This document shows, one piece after another, positions 55,384 to 62,644 of a stretch of 64,000 bases of DNA. The notes beneath the pieces were generated by a model that searched no databases, was not told where the DNA came from, and worked only from the letters and a program-made list of their open reading frames with translations. Source of the stretch: Embleya hyalina (GTDB lineage Bacteria; Actinomycetota; Actinomycetes; Streptomycetales; Streptomycetaceae); the NCBI RefSeq assembly GCF_003967355.1, contig NZ_BIFH01000018.1:209994-273993 (forward strand), in the 5' to 3' direction. A program made the position numbers and the translations under genes. The first letter of the stretch is position 1. Each line of letters starts with the position of its first letter.

Positions 55384-55470
55384 CCCCGACCCCACCTTCC
55401 CACCACCCGACCCCTGCCCACCCGACCCGAACCCCTCACACCCTCCCCGACCCCACCCCTGCCGCCCGGC
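55384..55470 (-). promoter_or_regulatory. G-tract-rich leader upstream of PKS-7 (potential G-quadruplexes)
   Basis: The 299-base gap 55289-55587 between PKS-7 and tetR holds no credible gene. Within it, this ~87-base stretch carries more than a dozen runs of 3-4 G on the minus (PKS-7 sense) strand, with 1-4 base spacers and almost no C. It ends about 95 bases upstream of the PKS-7 start, so it lies in the promoter or the untranslated leader. I see no confident -35/-10 pair. Confidence 0.6.
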
Positions 55471-55587
55471 CGCGCACCGGCGTGGGAGAGGGGAGGTTGC
55501 CCCGGCTCGGCGGAGTCCGGCAATCGGTTCCGGGGCGTGGGAGCGGTGTTCGTCGTGCGGTTCGCCGTCGGCGCGCGAACGCGCCGG

Positions 55588-56358
55588 TCACGGGCGGGGG
55601 ATGCCGGCCAGGCCCCTGATGAAGATGTCGAGGCCGAATTCGATCCTGGCCTCGCGGTCTCCGCCGATCATGTGCGGCATGAGCGCGACCAGGGTCGGGA
55701 AGCGTTCCGGTGGCAGTGCGGCGATGACCTCGCCCAGATACGCCTGCGCCATCGCCATCGGATTCTCGCCCTCCCCGGCCCGCGACAGGTACAGCGCCGC
55801 CTCGAAGACGTCGGCCGATATGTAGAGCTGAAGCACGTCCAGCACCCACGCGCTGGCCTGCTCCGGCACGCCGCCGCCGCGCATGACGGCCAACAGCCCC
55901 TCACTGATCCGCAGGGCGTTGGGCCCCGACGGGATCGCGGCCAGCGCCGCGCGGCCCAGGTCGTTGTGCGAGGCCAGGACGCGGCGGAAGTCCAGTACGA
56001 CGTCCTTGAGTTGCTCCTGCCAGCGGGCGGGGTCCGGCGTCGGGATCCGCACCTCGCCGAGCACGTGGTCCAGGACCAGTTCGAGCAACTCCTCCTTGCC
56101 CGACACGTGGACGTACAGCGACGCCGGCCCCGTGTGCAATTCGTCCGCGACCCGGCGCATGCTCACCGCCTCCAGCCCGCCGGCGTCGAGCACGGTCAGC
56201 GCCGCCGCGACGATCGAGTCCCGGCTCAGCGGGGGTCGCACCGGCCCGGCACGCCGCCGGCGCCACGGGGGCGCGGGCAGGTCGGGTGCGTTCGCGCCGA
56301 TGGATTCCGGCTGCCGGTCGCCGTCGGCGCGGGGCCCGGTCCGCGACGTTTTCGCCAT
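55588..56358 (-). CDS. TetR-family transcriptional regulator
   Basis: 256 aa from ATG (MAKTSRTG). After a ~45-residue Pro/Arg-rich tail comes a TetR-type helix-turn-helix (SRDSIVAAALTVLDAGG ... SMRRVADEL...GPASLYVHV; about 48-95). An all-helical ligand-binding half follows, resembling the C-terminal domain of tetracycline-repressor-like proteins (TetR_C family). It should bind DNA as a dimer and release it on binding a small molecule. A long palindrome lies 69 bases upstream of the start, between this gene and the divergent leader ORF/DUF1707 gene, so it probably represses itself and that neighbour. It also lies just upstream of PKS-7 on the same strand and could read through into it, making it a candidate cluster regulator. 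The ligand is unknown. Confidence 0.9.
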   Translation of the reverse strand: MAKTSRTGPRADGDRQPESIGANAPDLPAPPWRRRRAGPVRPPLSRDSIVAAALTVLDAGGLEAVSMRRVADELHTGPASLYVHVSGKEELLELVLDHVLGEVRIPTPDPARWQEQLKDVVLDFRRVLASHNDLGRAALAAIPSGPNALRISEGLLAVMRGGGVPEQASAWVLDVLQLYISADVFEAALYLSRAGEGENPMAMAQAYLGEVIAALPPERFPTLVALMPHMIGGDREARIEFGLDIFIRGLAGIPRP

Positions 56359-56426
56359 GTGATGCCCGTCCTGCGTCGATCGAGGGTTGCGATCAGCGTA
56401 GTTGACCCGAACACTGGCAGATGAAG

Positions 56427-56456
56427 GAACGTCGTTCGTTGTAACGAACGTCATTC
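56427..56456. promoter_or_regulatory. Palindromic operator, probably for the adjacent TetR regulator
   Basis: The arms GAACGTCGTTCGTT (56427-56440) and AACGAACGTCATTC (56443-56456) flank a 2-base centre. The inner 8 bases of each arm pair perfectly, and 12 of 14 pair overall. The site lies in the divergent intergenic region between tetR and the leader ORF/DUF1707 gene. Confidence 0.8.
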
Positions 56457-56470
56457 GTAAAGGAGTTGCC

Positions 56471-56509
56471 ATGAACACGGACACCATCGGCACGGGAGCC
56501 ACCCGATGA
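56471..56509 (+). CDS. 12-residue leader ORF coupled to the DUF1707 gene
   Basis: ATG at 56471 behind a strong AAAGGAG (spacing about 6) encodes MNTDTIGTGATR. Its TGA overlaps the ATG of the next gene (ATGA at 56506-56509). The next gene has no ribosome site as strong as this one, so the leader probably serves for translational coupling. It could instead be the eroded head of a former gene. It is too short for any family assignment. Confidence 0.45.
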   Translation: MNTDTIGTGATR

Positions 56510-56955
56510 CACACGACATCGACGTCGCGGTCCGCGAGGACGACCGCGACGCCGCGGCGAACCTGCTCGCCGAGCACTACGCCCTCGGCACGCTGGACAA
56601 GGAGACTCTGGAGGCCCGGCTGAGCGACGTGCTGGCCGCCGCCACGATCACTCAATTGTCCGCCGCGACGGCCGACTTGCCCGCGCTGCGGCAAACCCCC
56701 GCCCCGCCGTCCGGGACCACCCGACGGCGGGACGAACGCCCGGGCCGCTCCGACTCCCGACGCCTCGCCCGGTCGCCCCACCGCACCCCCGGCCGGCATC
56801 GTGGCGGCCGCGCGTACGCCCTCGCCGCGCTGCTGGTCGTCGTACTGTGCCTGGTCGTCGACGACCCCAAGGCCCGCATCCTCGTCGCGATCCTCGTGGC
56901 GACGGCCCTGACCCGAAAGTTGCACCACCGCCGGCACCACCACCGAAGGGCCTGA
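56506..56955 (+). CDS. DUF1707-domain membrane protein
   Basis: 149 aa. Residues 8-60 (DDRDAAANLLAEHYALG, then LDKETLEARLSDVLAAAT) match the DUF1707 pattern common in actinobacteria: a charged start, a repeated acidic/Leu helix pair and a closing DLP. A basic Pro/Arg linker follows, then a hydrophobic helix (about 104-132, ALAALLVVVLCLVV and ILVAILVATAL) and a His/Arg tail, so it is probably membrane-anchored with the domain in the cytoplasm. The family's function is unknown. Its promoter region contains the TetR palindrome, so it is probably controlled by the divergent regulator. Confidence 0.85.
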   Translation: MTHDIDVAVREDDRDAAANLLAEHYALGTLDKETLEARLSDVLAAATITQLSAATADLPALRQTPAPPSGTTRRRDERPGRSDSRRLARSPHRTPGRHRGGRAYALAALLVVVLCLVVDDPKARILVAILVATALTRKLHHRRHHHRRA

Positions 56956-56970
56956 CCGCCGACGGCGGTC
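56954..56970. terminator. Palindrome at the end of the DUF1707 gene
   Basis: GACCGCCG-A-CGGCGGTC is a perfect 8-1-8 palindrome that starts inside the stop codon. It can fold as a 6-bp stem with a 5-base loop. It sits between convergent genes and may end transcription. There is no U-tract. Confidence 0.35.
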
Positions 56971-57037
56971 GCGAGGTGGGCGGGGGGAGGGTCCGGGATC
57001 TCGAACCCTCGCCCCGGGTGGTCGTGGGACGGCGCTG

Positions 57038-57397
57038 TCAGCCGCCGCAGTCCCACGCGTAGTTGGCCGGGCCGCCGGTCGAGTCCCAACGGAAACGCTT
57101 GGTCTCGGTGGGGGCGAGGTATTGGCATTCGGGATCGGGCCAGCCCGAAACCTGGACGCTCAGATTCATCCGGCGTCCGCAGTCGTTGCGAACGTCCGCC
57201 CACCGCCACGTGGGAAACCCGACGTGCGTGTCCTGGGCGACGATGACGGCGCACTCCAGGGGTTCCGCGGCGGGAACGGCGGTGGTGCCGGCGGTCGCCG
57301 CCGGTGAACAGAACGCGAGGACGCCGGCGGCCGCGATCGTGAGGGCGGCGGCGGTCGCCGGGGCCGGATGTCTGCGGGAACGAGCGGAAGTACGCAT
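57038..57397 (-). CDS. Secreted small protein resembling tendamistat-type alpha-amylase inhibitors
   Basis: 119 aa. The ATG at 57397 is chosen because GGAGG lies 5 bases upstream and a textbook signal peptide follows (Arg-rich n-region, Ala-rich core, cleavage near ATAGTT). The mature part of about 80 residues has exactly four Cys. A WRW tripeptide sits 9 residues before the second Cys and the third Cys is 18 residues after the second. Tendamistat has its inhibitory WRY triplet and second and third Cys at the same spacings. The fourth Cys is 26 rather than 28 residues on, and the first loop is about 8 residues longer. I infer a small disulfide-bonded beta-sandwich, possibly an alpha-amylase inhibitor. 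A generic secreted beta-protein remains possible. Confidence 0.75.
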   Translation of the reverse strand: MRTSARSRRHPAPATAAALTIAAAGVLAFCSPAATAGTTAVPAAEPLECAVIVAQDTHVGFPTWRWADVRNDCGRRMNLSVQVSGWPDPECQYLAPTETKRFRWDSTGGPANYAWDCGG

Positions 57398-57546
57398 GGT
57401 TTCCTCCGTATCGGGACTATGCCGCCCGGTTTGGGGGCACACGTCCACCCTTCCGCAATCGGGCAACCGAGTCGTCACGCAGCGGTACGAGCGGGTCGTA
57501 CACCGAACTGTGTACGGCCTTCAGCCATTCGGCCTCGTCCGGATCC

Positions 57547-58719
57547 TCACGGCGCGGCGGGGCCGGGCTGATCGTGGGTGGAGCAGTGGATGCCGCCGCC
57601 ACCCGAGGCGATGAAGTCGATCTGCACCGGCACGATCTCGCGGCCGGGGAAGTGGTCGCGCAGGATCTGTCGTGCGCGGTCGTCGGCCTTCGCGTCGCCG
57701 AACTTCGGCATGAAGACGGCGCCGTTGGCGACGTAGAAGTTGGCGTACGTGGACACGAAGTCCTTGCCGGTCCCGGTCATCAGATCCGGGTCCGGCTGCG
57801 GCAGTTCGACGATCTCGATGGCCTTGCCGCGGGCGTCGGTCGCCTTGGAGAGCACGGAGCGCGCCTGGTCGGCGGCCCGCGACCACGAGTCGGCCGGCAT
57901 CCCCGGGAACGCCTTGTCGAGCAGTACGGCGCCGGACGCGGCGAAGCGCGCGAGCGAGTCGACGTGCGCGTCGGTGATGTCCTCGCCGCGCACGCCCGCG
58001 AACCAGATCACCGTCGTGACGCCCAGGACCCGCTTGAGTTCGTCCTCGATCTCCTGGCGCGACTTGCCCGGATTGCGGTTGGCGTTGACCACCGAACTCT
58101 CGGTCACCATCAGCGTCCCCCGGCCGTCGGTCTCGAACGAGCCGCCCTCGGCGACGAGCCAGGTGCGGTCGCGGGGCAACCCGTACCTGGTCAGGACCGC
58201 GCCGGCGACCTTGGCATCGTTGGCGTGTTGCTGCTTGTCGCCCCAACCGTTGAAGTTGAAGTCGACGCCGGACACCTTGCCGTCGCGCTCGACGAAGACC
58301 GACACCGTGTCCCGGGCCCACAGGTCGTCGACGCCGATGGGTACCACCTCGACGTCGTTTCCGCATGCCTGCCGCGCCGCGCCGACCTGGTCGGGCCGGG
58401 CCAGTACGACCACGGCCTCGTGGGCCGCGACGGCACGCGCGACGCGGGCGATGTCCTGGCGCACCCCCGGCAGTTCGCTGCCCCAGATGCCGGTGGACGC
58501 GGGCCAGGACATGAAGGTGCGGGTGTGGCCGTCCCACTCGGCGCCGAACCGGACCCCGGACGGCGAGCCGGACGCGGATCCCCGCGGGGTGGTGGGCGTC
58601 GGCCCGGACGAGGTGTCGCCGCCGCCGGAGTCGGAGCAGGCCGCCACGCCGAGGAGGACGGCGCCGGCTCCGGTGAGGTGGCGCAGGAGGGACCTGCGGG
58701 ACAGCGAGTTGTCGGGCAC
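57547..58719 (-). CDS. Agmatine deiminase family protein, exported lipoprotein
   Basis: 390 aa from a GTG with GGAG 5 bases upstream. The N-terminus has a twin-arginine-like motif (SRRSLLRHL) and a lipobox (LGVAAC, Cys at about residue 28), then a Ser/Gly/Pro linker. The body carries the PPAD/agmatine deiminase signatures: DDLWARDT, EGGSFETDGRGT, YVANGAVFMP and the C-terminal nucleophile in GGIHCSTHDQP. Family enzymes hydrolyse the guanidine of agmatine (to N-carbamoylputrescine and ammonia) or related substrates. Here the enzyme would be anchored outside the membrane, where it could act on external agmatine or other guanidino compounds. No polyamine gene lies next to it, so the physiological substrate is uncertain. 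Confidence 0.92.
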   Translation of the reverse strand: MPDNSLSRRSLLRHLTGAGAVLLGVAACSDSGGGDTSSGPTPTTPRGSASGSPSGVRFGAEWDGHTRTFMSWPASTGIWGSELPGVRQDIARVARAVAAHEAVVVLARPDQVGAARQACGNDVEVVPIGVDDLWARDTVSVFVERDGKVSGVDFNFNGWGDKQQHANDAKVAGAVLTRYGLPRDRTWLVAEGGSFETDGRGTLMVTESSVVNANRNPGKSRQEIEDELKRVLGVTTVIWFAGVRGEDITDAHVDSLARFAASGAVLLDKAFPGMPADSWSRAADQARSVLSKATDARGKAIEIVELPQPDPDLMTGTGKDFVSTYANFYVANGAVFMPKFGDAKADDRARQILRDHFPGREIVPVQIDFIASGGGGIHCSTHDQPGPAAP

Positions 58720-58903
58720 GTGGACTCCGGGAATCGGGCTGCGGGCGCGGCCGGGCGGGCGGGCCCGGCGAAGCGCGGCACCGCAACGACGGTAGGGCAA
58801 AGTGGACGAATCGGTCGGCGACGCCACGACCGCCGACCCGGAGGAGGGGGCGGACGGGTGAAATCGCGACTGGGTGGACGACGGTGTCTCGACTGTCGCA
58901 CTA

Positions 58904-58917
58904 ACTGAAAGTTCAGT
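58904..58917. promoter_or_regulatory. Short perfect palindrome upstream of the agmatine deiminase gene
   Basis: ACTGAA-AG-TTCAGT is a 6-2-6 palindrome in the 243-base gap 58720-58962, about 185 bases ahead of the deiminase start and in unusually AT-rich surroundings. It may be an operator near that gene's promoter. No regulator in the window is obviously its partner. Confidence 0.4.
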
Positions 58918-58962
58918 CAATTCCGGAGAAATCATCACGGTGCGTGATGGGTGTCGACTCGG

Positions 58963-59505
58963 CTATGCGCGGTCGCGGAACACCTTGCGGAACAGGACGC
59001 CCACACCGCCCTCGAAGGTGACTCCGGGGATCTCGAAGTCTCGAGTCTCCTCGTGGAATCCCATGCGAGCGTGCAGTTCGACGGAGACGCGGTTCCGCGC
59101 GTTGCAGAAGTATCGGGCCTCGGGCGCGCGGGCTTCGATCCAGTCCAGGCGGGATCGGGTCGGACTCGTCCCCGCCCCGAGTCGGCGGGCGTCGGGATCG
59201 ACCACGACACCGGCGAGGTAGTAGCCGGTCGGCGCGGTCGCCACGTCCAGTCGGACCACGCGTCCGTACCCGATCACATCGTGATCGGCGCCGATCGCGA
59301 CCAGGAAGCACCCGGTGGGCCGGCGCAACCACCCGCGAACGAGCCCCTCGAAGTCGACCGCGTCGGCGCCCTCTCCCGCGTACCGCCGCGCCAGGACCGC
59401 ACAGCGTTCGACGTCGGCCACGGTCGCATGGCGTACCGATACCGGCGTGGCGCGTGGTTGTCGGGACTTGCCCCCGGCGGGCTCGAAGTCCGCGAACTCC
59501 GGCAT
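58963..59505 (-). CDS. GNAT-family N-acetyltransferase
   Basis: 180 aa from the ATG at 59505 (MPEFADFEP); a GTG further upstream has no better ribosome site. The fold signature runs from VSVRHATVADVERC (beta-1/alpha-1, about 20-35), through the beta-4 strand GYYLAGVVVDPDARR and the acetyl-CoA loop RRLGAGTSPTRSRL, to the C-terminal ARNRVSVELHARMGF typical of the family. It should transfer acetyl from acetyl-CoA to an amine. The substrate cannot be told from sequence. It stands alone, between the deiminase and a small ORF on the same strand. Confidence 0.9.
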   Translation of the reverse strand: MPEFADFEPAGGKSRQPRATPVSVRHATVADVERCAVLARRYAGEGADAVDFEGLVRGWLRRPTGCFLVAIGADHDVIGYGRVVRLDVATAPTGYYLAGVVVDPDARRLGAGTSPTRSRLDWIEARAPEARYFCNARNRVSVELHARMGFHEETRDFEIPGVTFEGGVGVLFRKVFRDRA

Positions 59506-59619
59506 GGCTCGGTCTCTTCTCCCGGTCCGGAACGTGGAATCACACGGCACCACGGATTCTGCCGGCGGCCCGAACGGTGCCGGTGATCGCGTCGTGGGGC
59601 AACCGAAGTCGGGGGGTCG

Positions 59620-59838
59620 TCAGTCGGTTGTGGCGGGGGTGGTGCGTCCGTTCGTGGTCACGGCGGACTTGCCGCCGATGGCCGACATGCACGCGGGGCA
59701 CAGAAGGTCGGACAGGGCGTCGTCGACCGCCGCGGCGGTGTGGTCCGGCAGCCCGACGCCACACGCGGCGGTGCGGAAGTGCGCGACGGCGTGCCACCAG
59801 CGGGTGTCCTTGCTTTCCACTGCTCGCAGGATGTGCAT
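59620..59838 (-). CDS. Small hypothetical protein with a CxxC motif
   Basis: 72 aa from an ATG with GAGAGG 5 bases upstream. It has a His/Trp-containing N-terminal half (RWWHAVAHFRT), a short acidic helix (AAAVDDALSDLL) and LCPACMSA, a CxxC that could bind zinc or be redox-active, then a polar tail. I do not recognise the family. The ribosome site and the clean start favour a real gene. Confidence 0.55.
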   Translation of the reverse strand: MHILRAVESKDTRWWHAVAHFRTAACGVGLPDHTAAAVDDALSDLLCPACMSAIGGKSAVTTNGRTTPATTD

Positions 59839-60201
59839 GACAACCTCTCGGATGTCGGATCATCGGCCGTCGTCCATGCAACTACCGCCGCTCGCCGGCC
59901 GCACCCGCACCGTGGCGTCGAGCCCGGCCGCGGAGCCGGGCGCGCGGGACACGGCCCGGAACCGGCGGACATCCTCCGCTGTCGGCCGAACGGGTGCGGC
60001 GGGGCCGGAGCCGCGGGCCGCCCGCGTCGGGCCCGAGTGCGTCCGTGTCGCTCGGCATCGCGCCGGGCGGGCGGGGAAAGACGGCCGATTCCCGACGGTT
60101 TTCCCGGCGGCCCCCGCCGGTTTTCACCGCCGCCCGGCCGTCGGGAATTCGACCGCCGGGGCGGAACGATCCGCCCGGGAATTCCGATGTCGCGGGGCAT
60201 G
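59839..60201. other. Non-coding interval, no feature recognised
   Basis: Between the CxxC mini-protein start and the terminator at 60202. Reading frames here are open only because of the base composition: they are Pro/Arg/Gly-rich, lack ribosome sites and match no family I know. The part near 60080-60185 has several interleaved GC-rich inverted repeats with repeated GGGAATTC, but no clear function. Confidence 0.5.
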
Positions 60202-60257
60202 CGAAAAAGGGCGGGGTGCGGCCCGAACTCGATAAACGAGTCGGGCACACCCCGCCC
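60202..60257 (-). terminator. Rho-independent terminator of the small membrane protein gene
   Basis: Outer arms GGGCGGGGTG (60209-60218) and CACCCCGCCC (60248-60257) and inner arms GCCCGA/TCGGGC and CTCG/CGAG make a stem of about 20 bp with small bulges and a 5-base loop. Read leftwards (the sense of the gene at 60319-60489), it is followed by TTTTT. This is an unusually classical intrinsic terminator for such GC-rich DNA. Confidence 0.85.
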
Positions 60258-60318
60258 GCACGTTTCGGTGACGCGGACGAGCCGGGCCGGACGGGCGTGG
60301 GGCGCGTCGTCGGGCGGT

Positions 60319-60489
60319 CTACCAGCGGTACCAGCGTCCCCGCCTGCCGCCGGCGCCCGCCGAGCGGAAGATGAAGCCGAGGGCCCAGACGACCAGGACG
60401 ATCACCGCTATCCACCACAGAGCCTTCAATGCGAAACCTGCGCCGAAAAGGATCAGCGCGAGAAGCAGGACCACCAAAAGGGGAATCAT
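60319..60489 (-). CDS. Small hydrophobic membrane protein
   Basis: 56 aa from an ATG with GGAGG 8 bases upstream. Two hydrophobic segments (IPLLVVLLLALILFGAGFAL and WWIAVIVLVVWALGFIF) are joined by a short turn and followed by an Arg-rich tail ending RRGRWYRW. Proteins like this (hydroLux-like hydrophobic mini-proteins) are widespread in streptomycetes as uncharacterised membrane proteins. The basic tail is expected to face the cytoplasm. It has its own terminator downstream. Confidence 0.8.
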   Translation of the reverse strand: MIPLLVVLLLALILFGAGFALKALWWIAVIVLVVWALGFIFRSAGAGGRRGRWYRW

Positions 60490-60619
60490 TGTTTTACCTC
60501 CGCCCCACGTCTGCCCCGCGCACCGAAGCACATTCCCGAGAATTCCCCTGTTTCGCCCGCTCATTCCCGGAAAGACTCCGCCGAAGCCCGCATGCGCGCG
60601 GCGTCCGGGCGTGGGGCGG

Positions 60620-60958
60620 TCAGTCGGCCGGGTCGGTTTCGGGGGCGGTGCCTTCGGCGAGGACCAGGGCCAGGAGGCCGGGGAAACGTCGGTCGATGTC
60701 CTCGCGGCGCAGTTGCGCCTTGCGGCTGTTGCCGCGATCGACCTGCCGGATCAGGCCGGCCTCGCGCAGGATCCGGAAGTGGTGGGTGAGGGTGGATTTG
60801 CCGACGGGCAAACGGAAGGACGTGCAGGTGCGTTCGCCGGTGTCCGGGTCGTGCACGAGGACCTTGACGATCCGCAGCCGCATGGGGTCGTCGAGAGCGG
60901 CCAGCACCTGGGCGAGGGTGACGTTCTCGATCTCGGGGTGGAACAGCTCTCCCGGCAT
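60620..60958 (-). CDS. ArsR-type winged-helix transcriptional regulator
   Basis: 112 aa from ATG (MPGELFHPEIENV). The segment LAQVLAALDDPMRLRIVKVL, then the recognition helix region KSTLTHHFRILREAGLI and the wing VDRGNSRKAQLRREDI are those of the ArsR/HTH_20 family. No Cys metal box (ELCVCDL) is present, so it is not an obvious metal sensor. Its single Cys is in ERTCTSFRL. It lies 75 bases downstream of the flavin monooxygenase on the same strand. The motif GATCGTACC occurs both just before this gene and four times upstream of the monooxygenase, which suggests it represses both itself and that gene. Confidence 0.88.
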   Translation of the reverse strand: MPGELFHPEIENVTLAQVLAALDDPMRLRIVKVLVHDPDTGERTCTSFRLPVGKSTLTHHFRILREAGLIRQVDRGNSRKAQLRREDIDRRFPGLLALVLAEGTAPETDPAD

Positions 60959-61020
60959 GGCCCTCGTTCCTCGTGCTGTTCGTCGTGCGGTGCCGCCGCC
61001 CATTGCTCATGGTAAGGGCT

Positions 61021-61040
61021 GGATCGTACCTCCCTATCGT
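61021..61040. promoter_or_regulatory. Single CGTACC-type operator ahead of the ArsR gene
   Basis: GATCGTACC followed 4 bases later by TATCG repeats the half-site found in the array at 62645-62746. It overlaps the end of the monooxygenase gene and lies about 65 bases before the ArsR start. Confidence 0.55.
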
Positions 61041-62632
61041 CCCGTCGCGGCGAGGGTGTGCGAGGCGCTCGGCGTGCCGGCGTCGCGGGGGCCGAACAGG
61101 GCCGTGAGGGTGCCCTCCAGGCGGTGTGCGGCGAGCTCGTCGTGGGGCGCGGACCAGGCGATGTAGCCGTCGGGGCGGACGAGCCGGGCCCGTGGCGGGT
61201 GGGCGTGCGCGGGCTTGGCGTGGGCGATCGTGACACGGTCGGCCCAGGGGTGGATCCGTGCGGACAGGGTGGCGGTGTCGCCCGCGGTCTCGGAGATCAG
61301 TACCGCGTTGCCGTCGGCGAGCAGGTCGCTCAGGCGGGTGGGGCCGCCGCCCGGGGTGGTCAGTGGCCGGTCGGTGGCGAAGGTGCCCGCGTCGGGGGCG
61401 TCGCGGGAGACGCCGGCGGCGGTCGACGGCGGGTAGGCGACGTCCTGTGCGCTGATCATGTCGCCGATGTGGCGCCGGGCCTCGGGCAGGGCGAGGAGTT
61501 CACGGGTCAGCGCGCGCAGCGGGTCCGCGGTGGCGTCGGGCCGCATGAGCTGGGACTGGACGCGGGTGTTGTCGATGACCCGGCGGGCGGCGGGGCGGCG
61601 CTCGTCGGTGTAGGTGTCGAGCAGGGCGACATCGGCCCCGTCGCGGATGACGGACGCGAGTTTCCAGCCGAGGTTGAACGCGTCCTGCAGGCCGAGGTTC
61701 AGGCCCTGGCCGCCCATGGCCGAGTGGTGGTGCGCCGCGTCGCCGGCGAGCAGGACGCGGCCCAGGCGGTAGGTGTCGGCCAGGCGGGCGAAGTCGCCGG
61801 TGCGGCGGGCGATGCGGAGGTCGGTGAACGGCACCGGGCGGCCGACGATCCGGTCCAGGGTGCGCCGCAGTTCGTCGGCCGTCACCGGGCTGTGCCGGTC
61901 GGGGGCCGGGAGGGTCCAGTCGAAGGTGATGATCCGACTCGGGCCCGCGGGGTTGACGTTGGTCATGGTCCAGCCGCGCGGGGTGCGGTTCCACCCGATG
62001 GGGGCGTGTCGGGGCTCCAGCAGTCGGGCGAGTGCGACGATCGAGGAGAACGTCGCGGGGTGGTCGCCGGCGGCGATGCCGGCGGCGGTACGTACCGTGC
62101 CGCGCGCGCCGTCGGTGCCCACCGCCCAACGCGCGGACAGGGGACGGGAGATGCCGGTGGTGAGGTCGGCGACCTCCAGGTCGACCCGGTCCGGATGGCG
62201 GGTGAGGCCGCGGACCTCGTGGCGGCGGAAGACGCGTGCGCCGAGCCGCGTGGCGCGGTCCTCGAAGTAGCGCTCGACCCGCGCCTGCGGCAGGCCGGCG
62301 ATCGGGGCGCCCTCGACGGCGGGCGCGGTGATGGTCAGGCCCGACATCCCAGCGAAGTGGAACGGCGTGGTCACCTCCGCGTCCGGTGCGGCGTCGAGCG
62401 GGCCGCCGGCGAGCACGCCGCGCCGGACGAGGGACTGCACGGTACGGGCGTGCAGGGTGCCCGCCTTCGGCTCCTCGCAGGGCTCGGCGGCCCGCTCGAC
62501 GACCACCACCCGCACGTCGCGCAGGGCGAGTTCGGTGGCAAGCAGCATGCCCACGGGACCACCGCCGACCACGGCCACCTCGACCTCCCGGGGCAGGACG
62601 GGGCGGGGGGCCTCCGGCACGGATGACGTCAT
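61034..62632 (-). CDS. FAD-dependent class A aromatic-type monooxygenase
   Basis: 532 aa. The ATG at 62632 is chosen over the GTG immediately before it because AAGGAGG has the better spacing. Motifs are the N-terminal FAD fold VVGGGPVGMLLATELALR (about 20-40), the DG motif VGTDGARG (about 172) and the GD motif VLLAGDAAHHHSAMGGQGLN (about 285-305), followed by a C-terminal thioredoxin-like domain as in phenol-hydroxylase-type members. Such enzymes use NADPH and O2 to hydroxylate aromatic or polyketide substrates; some relatives inactivate antibiotics. It could tailor the polyketide, degrade an aromatic or give resistance. Its promoter carries a dense operator array, so it is tightly regulated, which fits an inducible detoxifying enzyme better than a constitutive tailoring step. 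Confidence 0.92.
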   Translation of the reverse strand: MTSSVPEAPRPVLPREVEVAVVGGGPVGMLLATELALRDVRVVVVERAAEPCEEPKAGTLHARTVQSLVRRGVLAGGPLDAAPDAEVTTPFHFAGMSGLTITAPAVEGAPIAGLPQARVERYFEDRATRLGARVFRRHEVRGLTRHPDRVDLEVADLTTGISRPLSARWAVGTDGARGTVRTAAGIAAGDHPATFSSIVALARLLEPRHAPIGWNRTPRGWTMTNVNPAGPSRIITFDWTLPAPDRHSPVTADELRRTLDRIVGRPVPFTDLRIARRTGDFARLADTYRLGRVLLAGDAAHHHSAMGGQGLNLGLQDAFNLGWKLASVIRDGADVALLDTYTDERRPAARRVIDNTRVQSQLMRPDATADPLRALTRELLALPEARRHIGDMISAQDVAYPPSTAAGVSRDAPDAGTFATDRPLTTPGGGPTRLSDLLADGNAVLISETAGDTATLSARIHPWADRVTIAHAKPAHAHPPRARLVRPDGYIAWSAPHDELAAHRLEGTLTALFGPRDAGTPSASHTLAATGR

Positions 62633-62644
62633 CACAACCTCCTT

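Noticed and set aside
47868..55523. Second long minus-strand frame overlapping PKS-7
   Set aside because: It lacks KS/AT/ACP motifs; the PKS-7 frame carries all of them.
55276..56424. Plus-strand frame opposite tetR
   Set aside because: The minus strand encodes a canonical TetR with a helix-turn-helix; the plus frame has no motif.
59658..60374. Overlapping frames on both strands in the gap before the small membrane protein
   Set aside because: No ribosome sites, biased composition, no known family; the terminator lies inside them.
61058..62626. Plus-strand frame of similar length opposite the monooxygenase
   Set aside because: Gly/Arg-rich shadow; the minus strand has the three FAD motifs.
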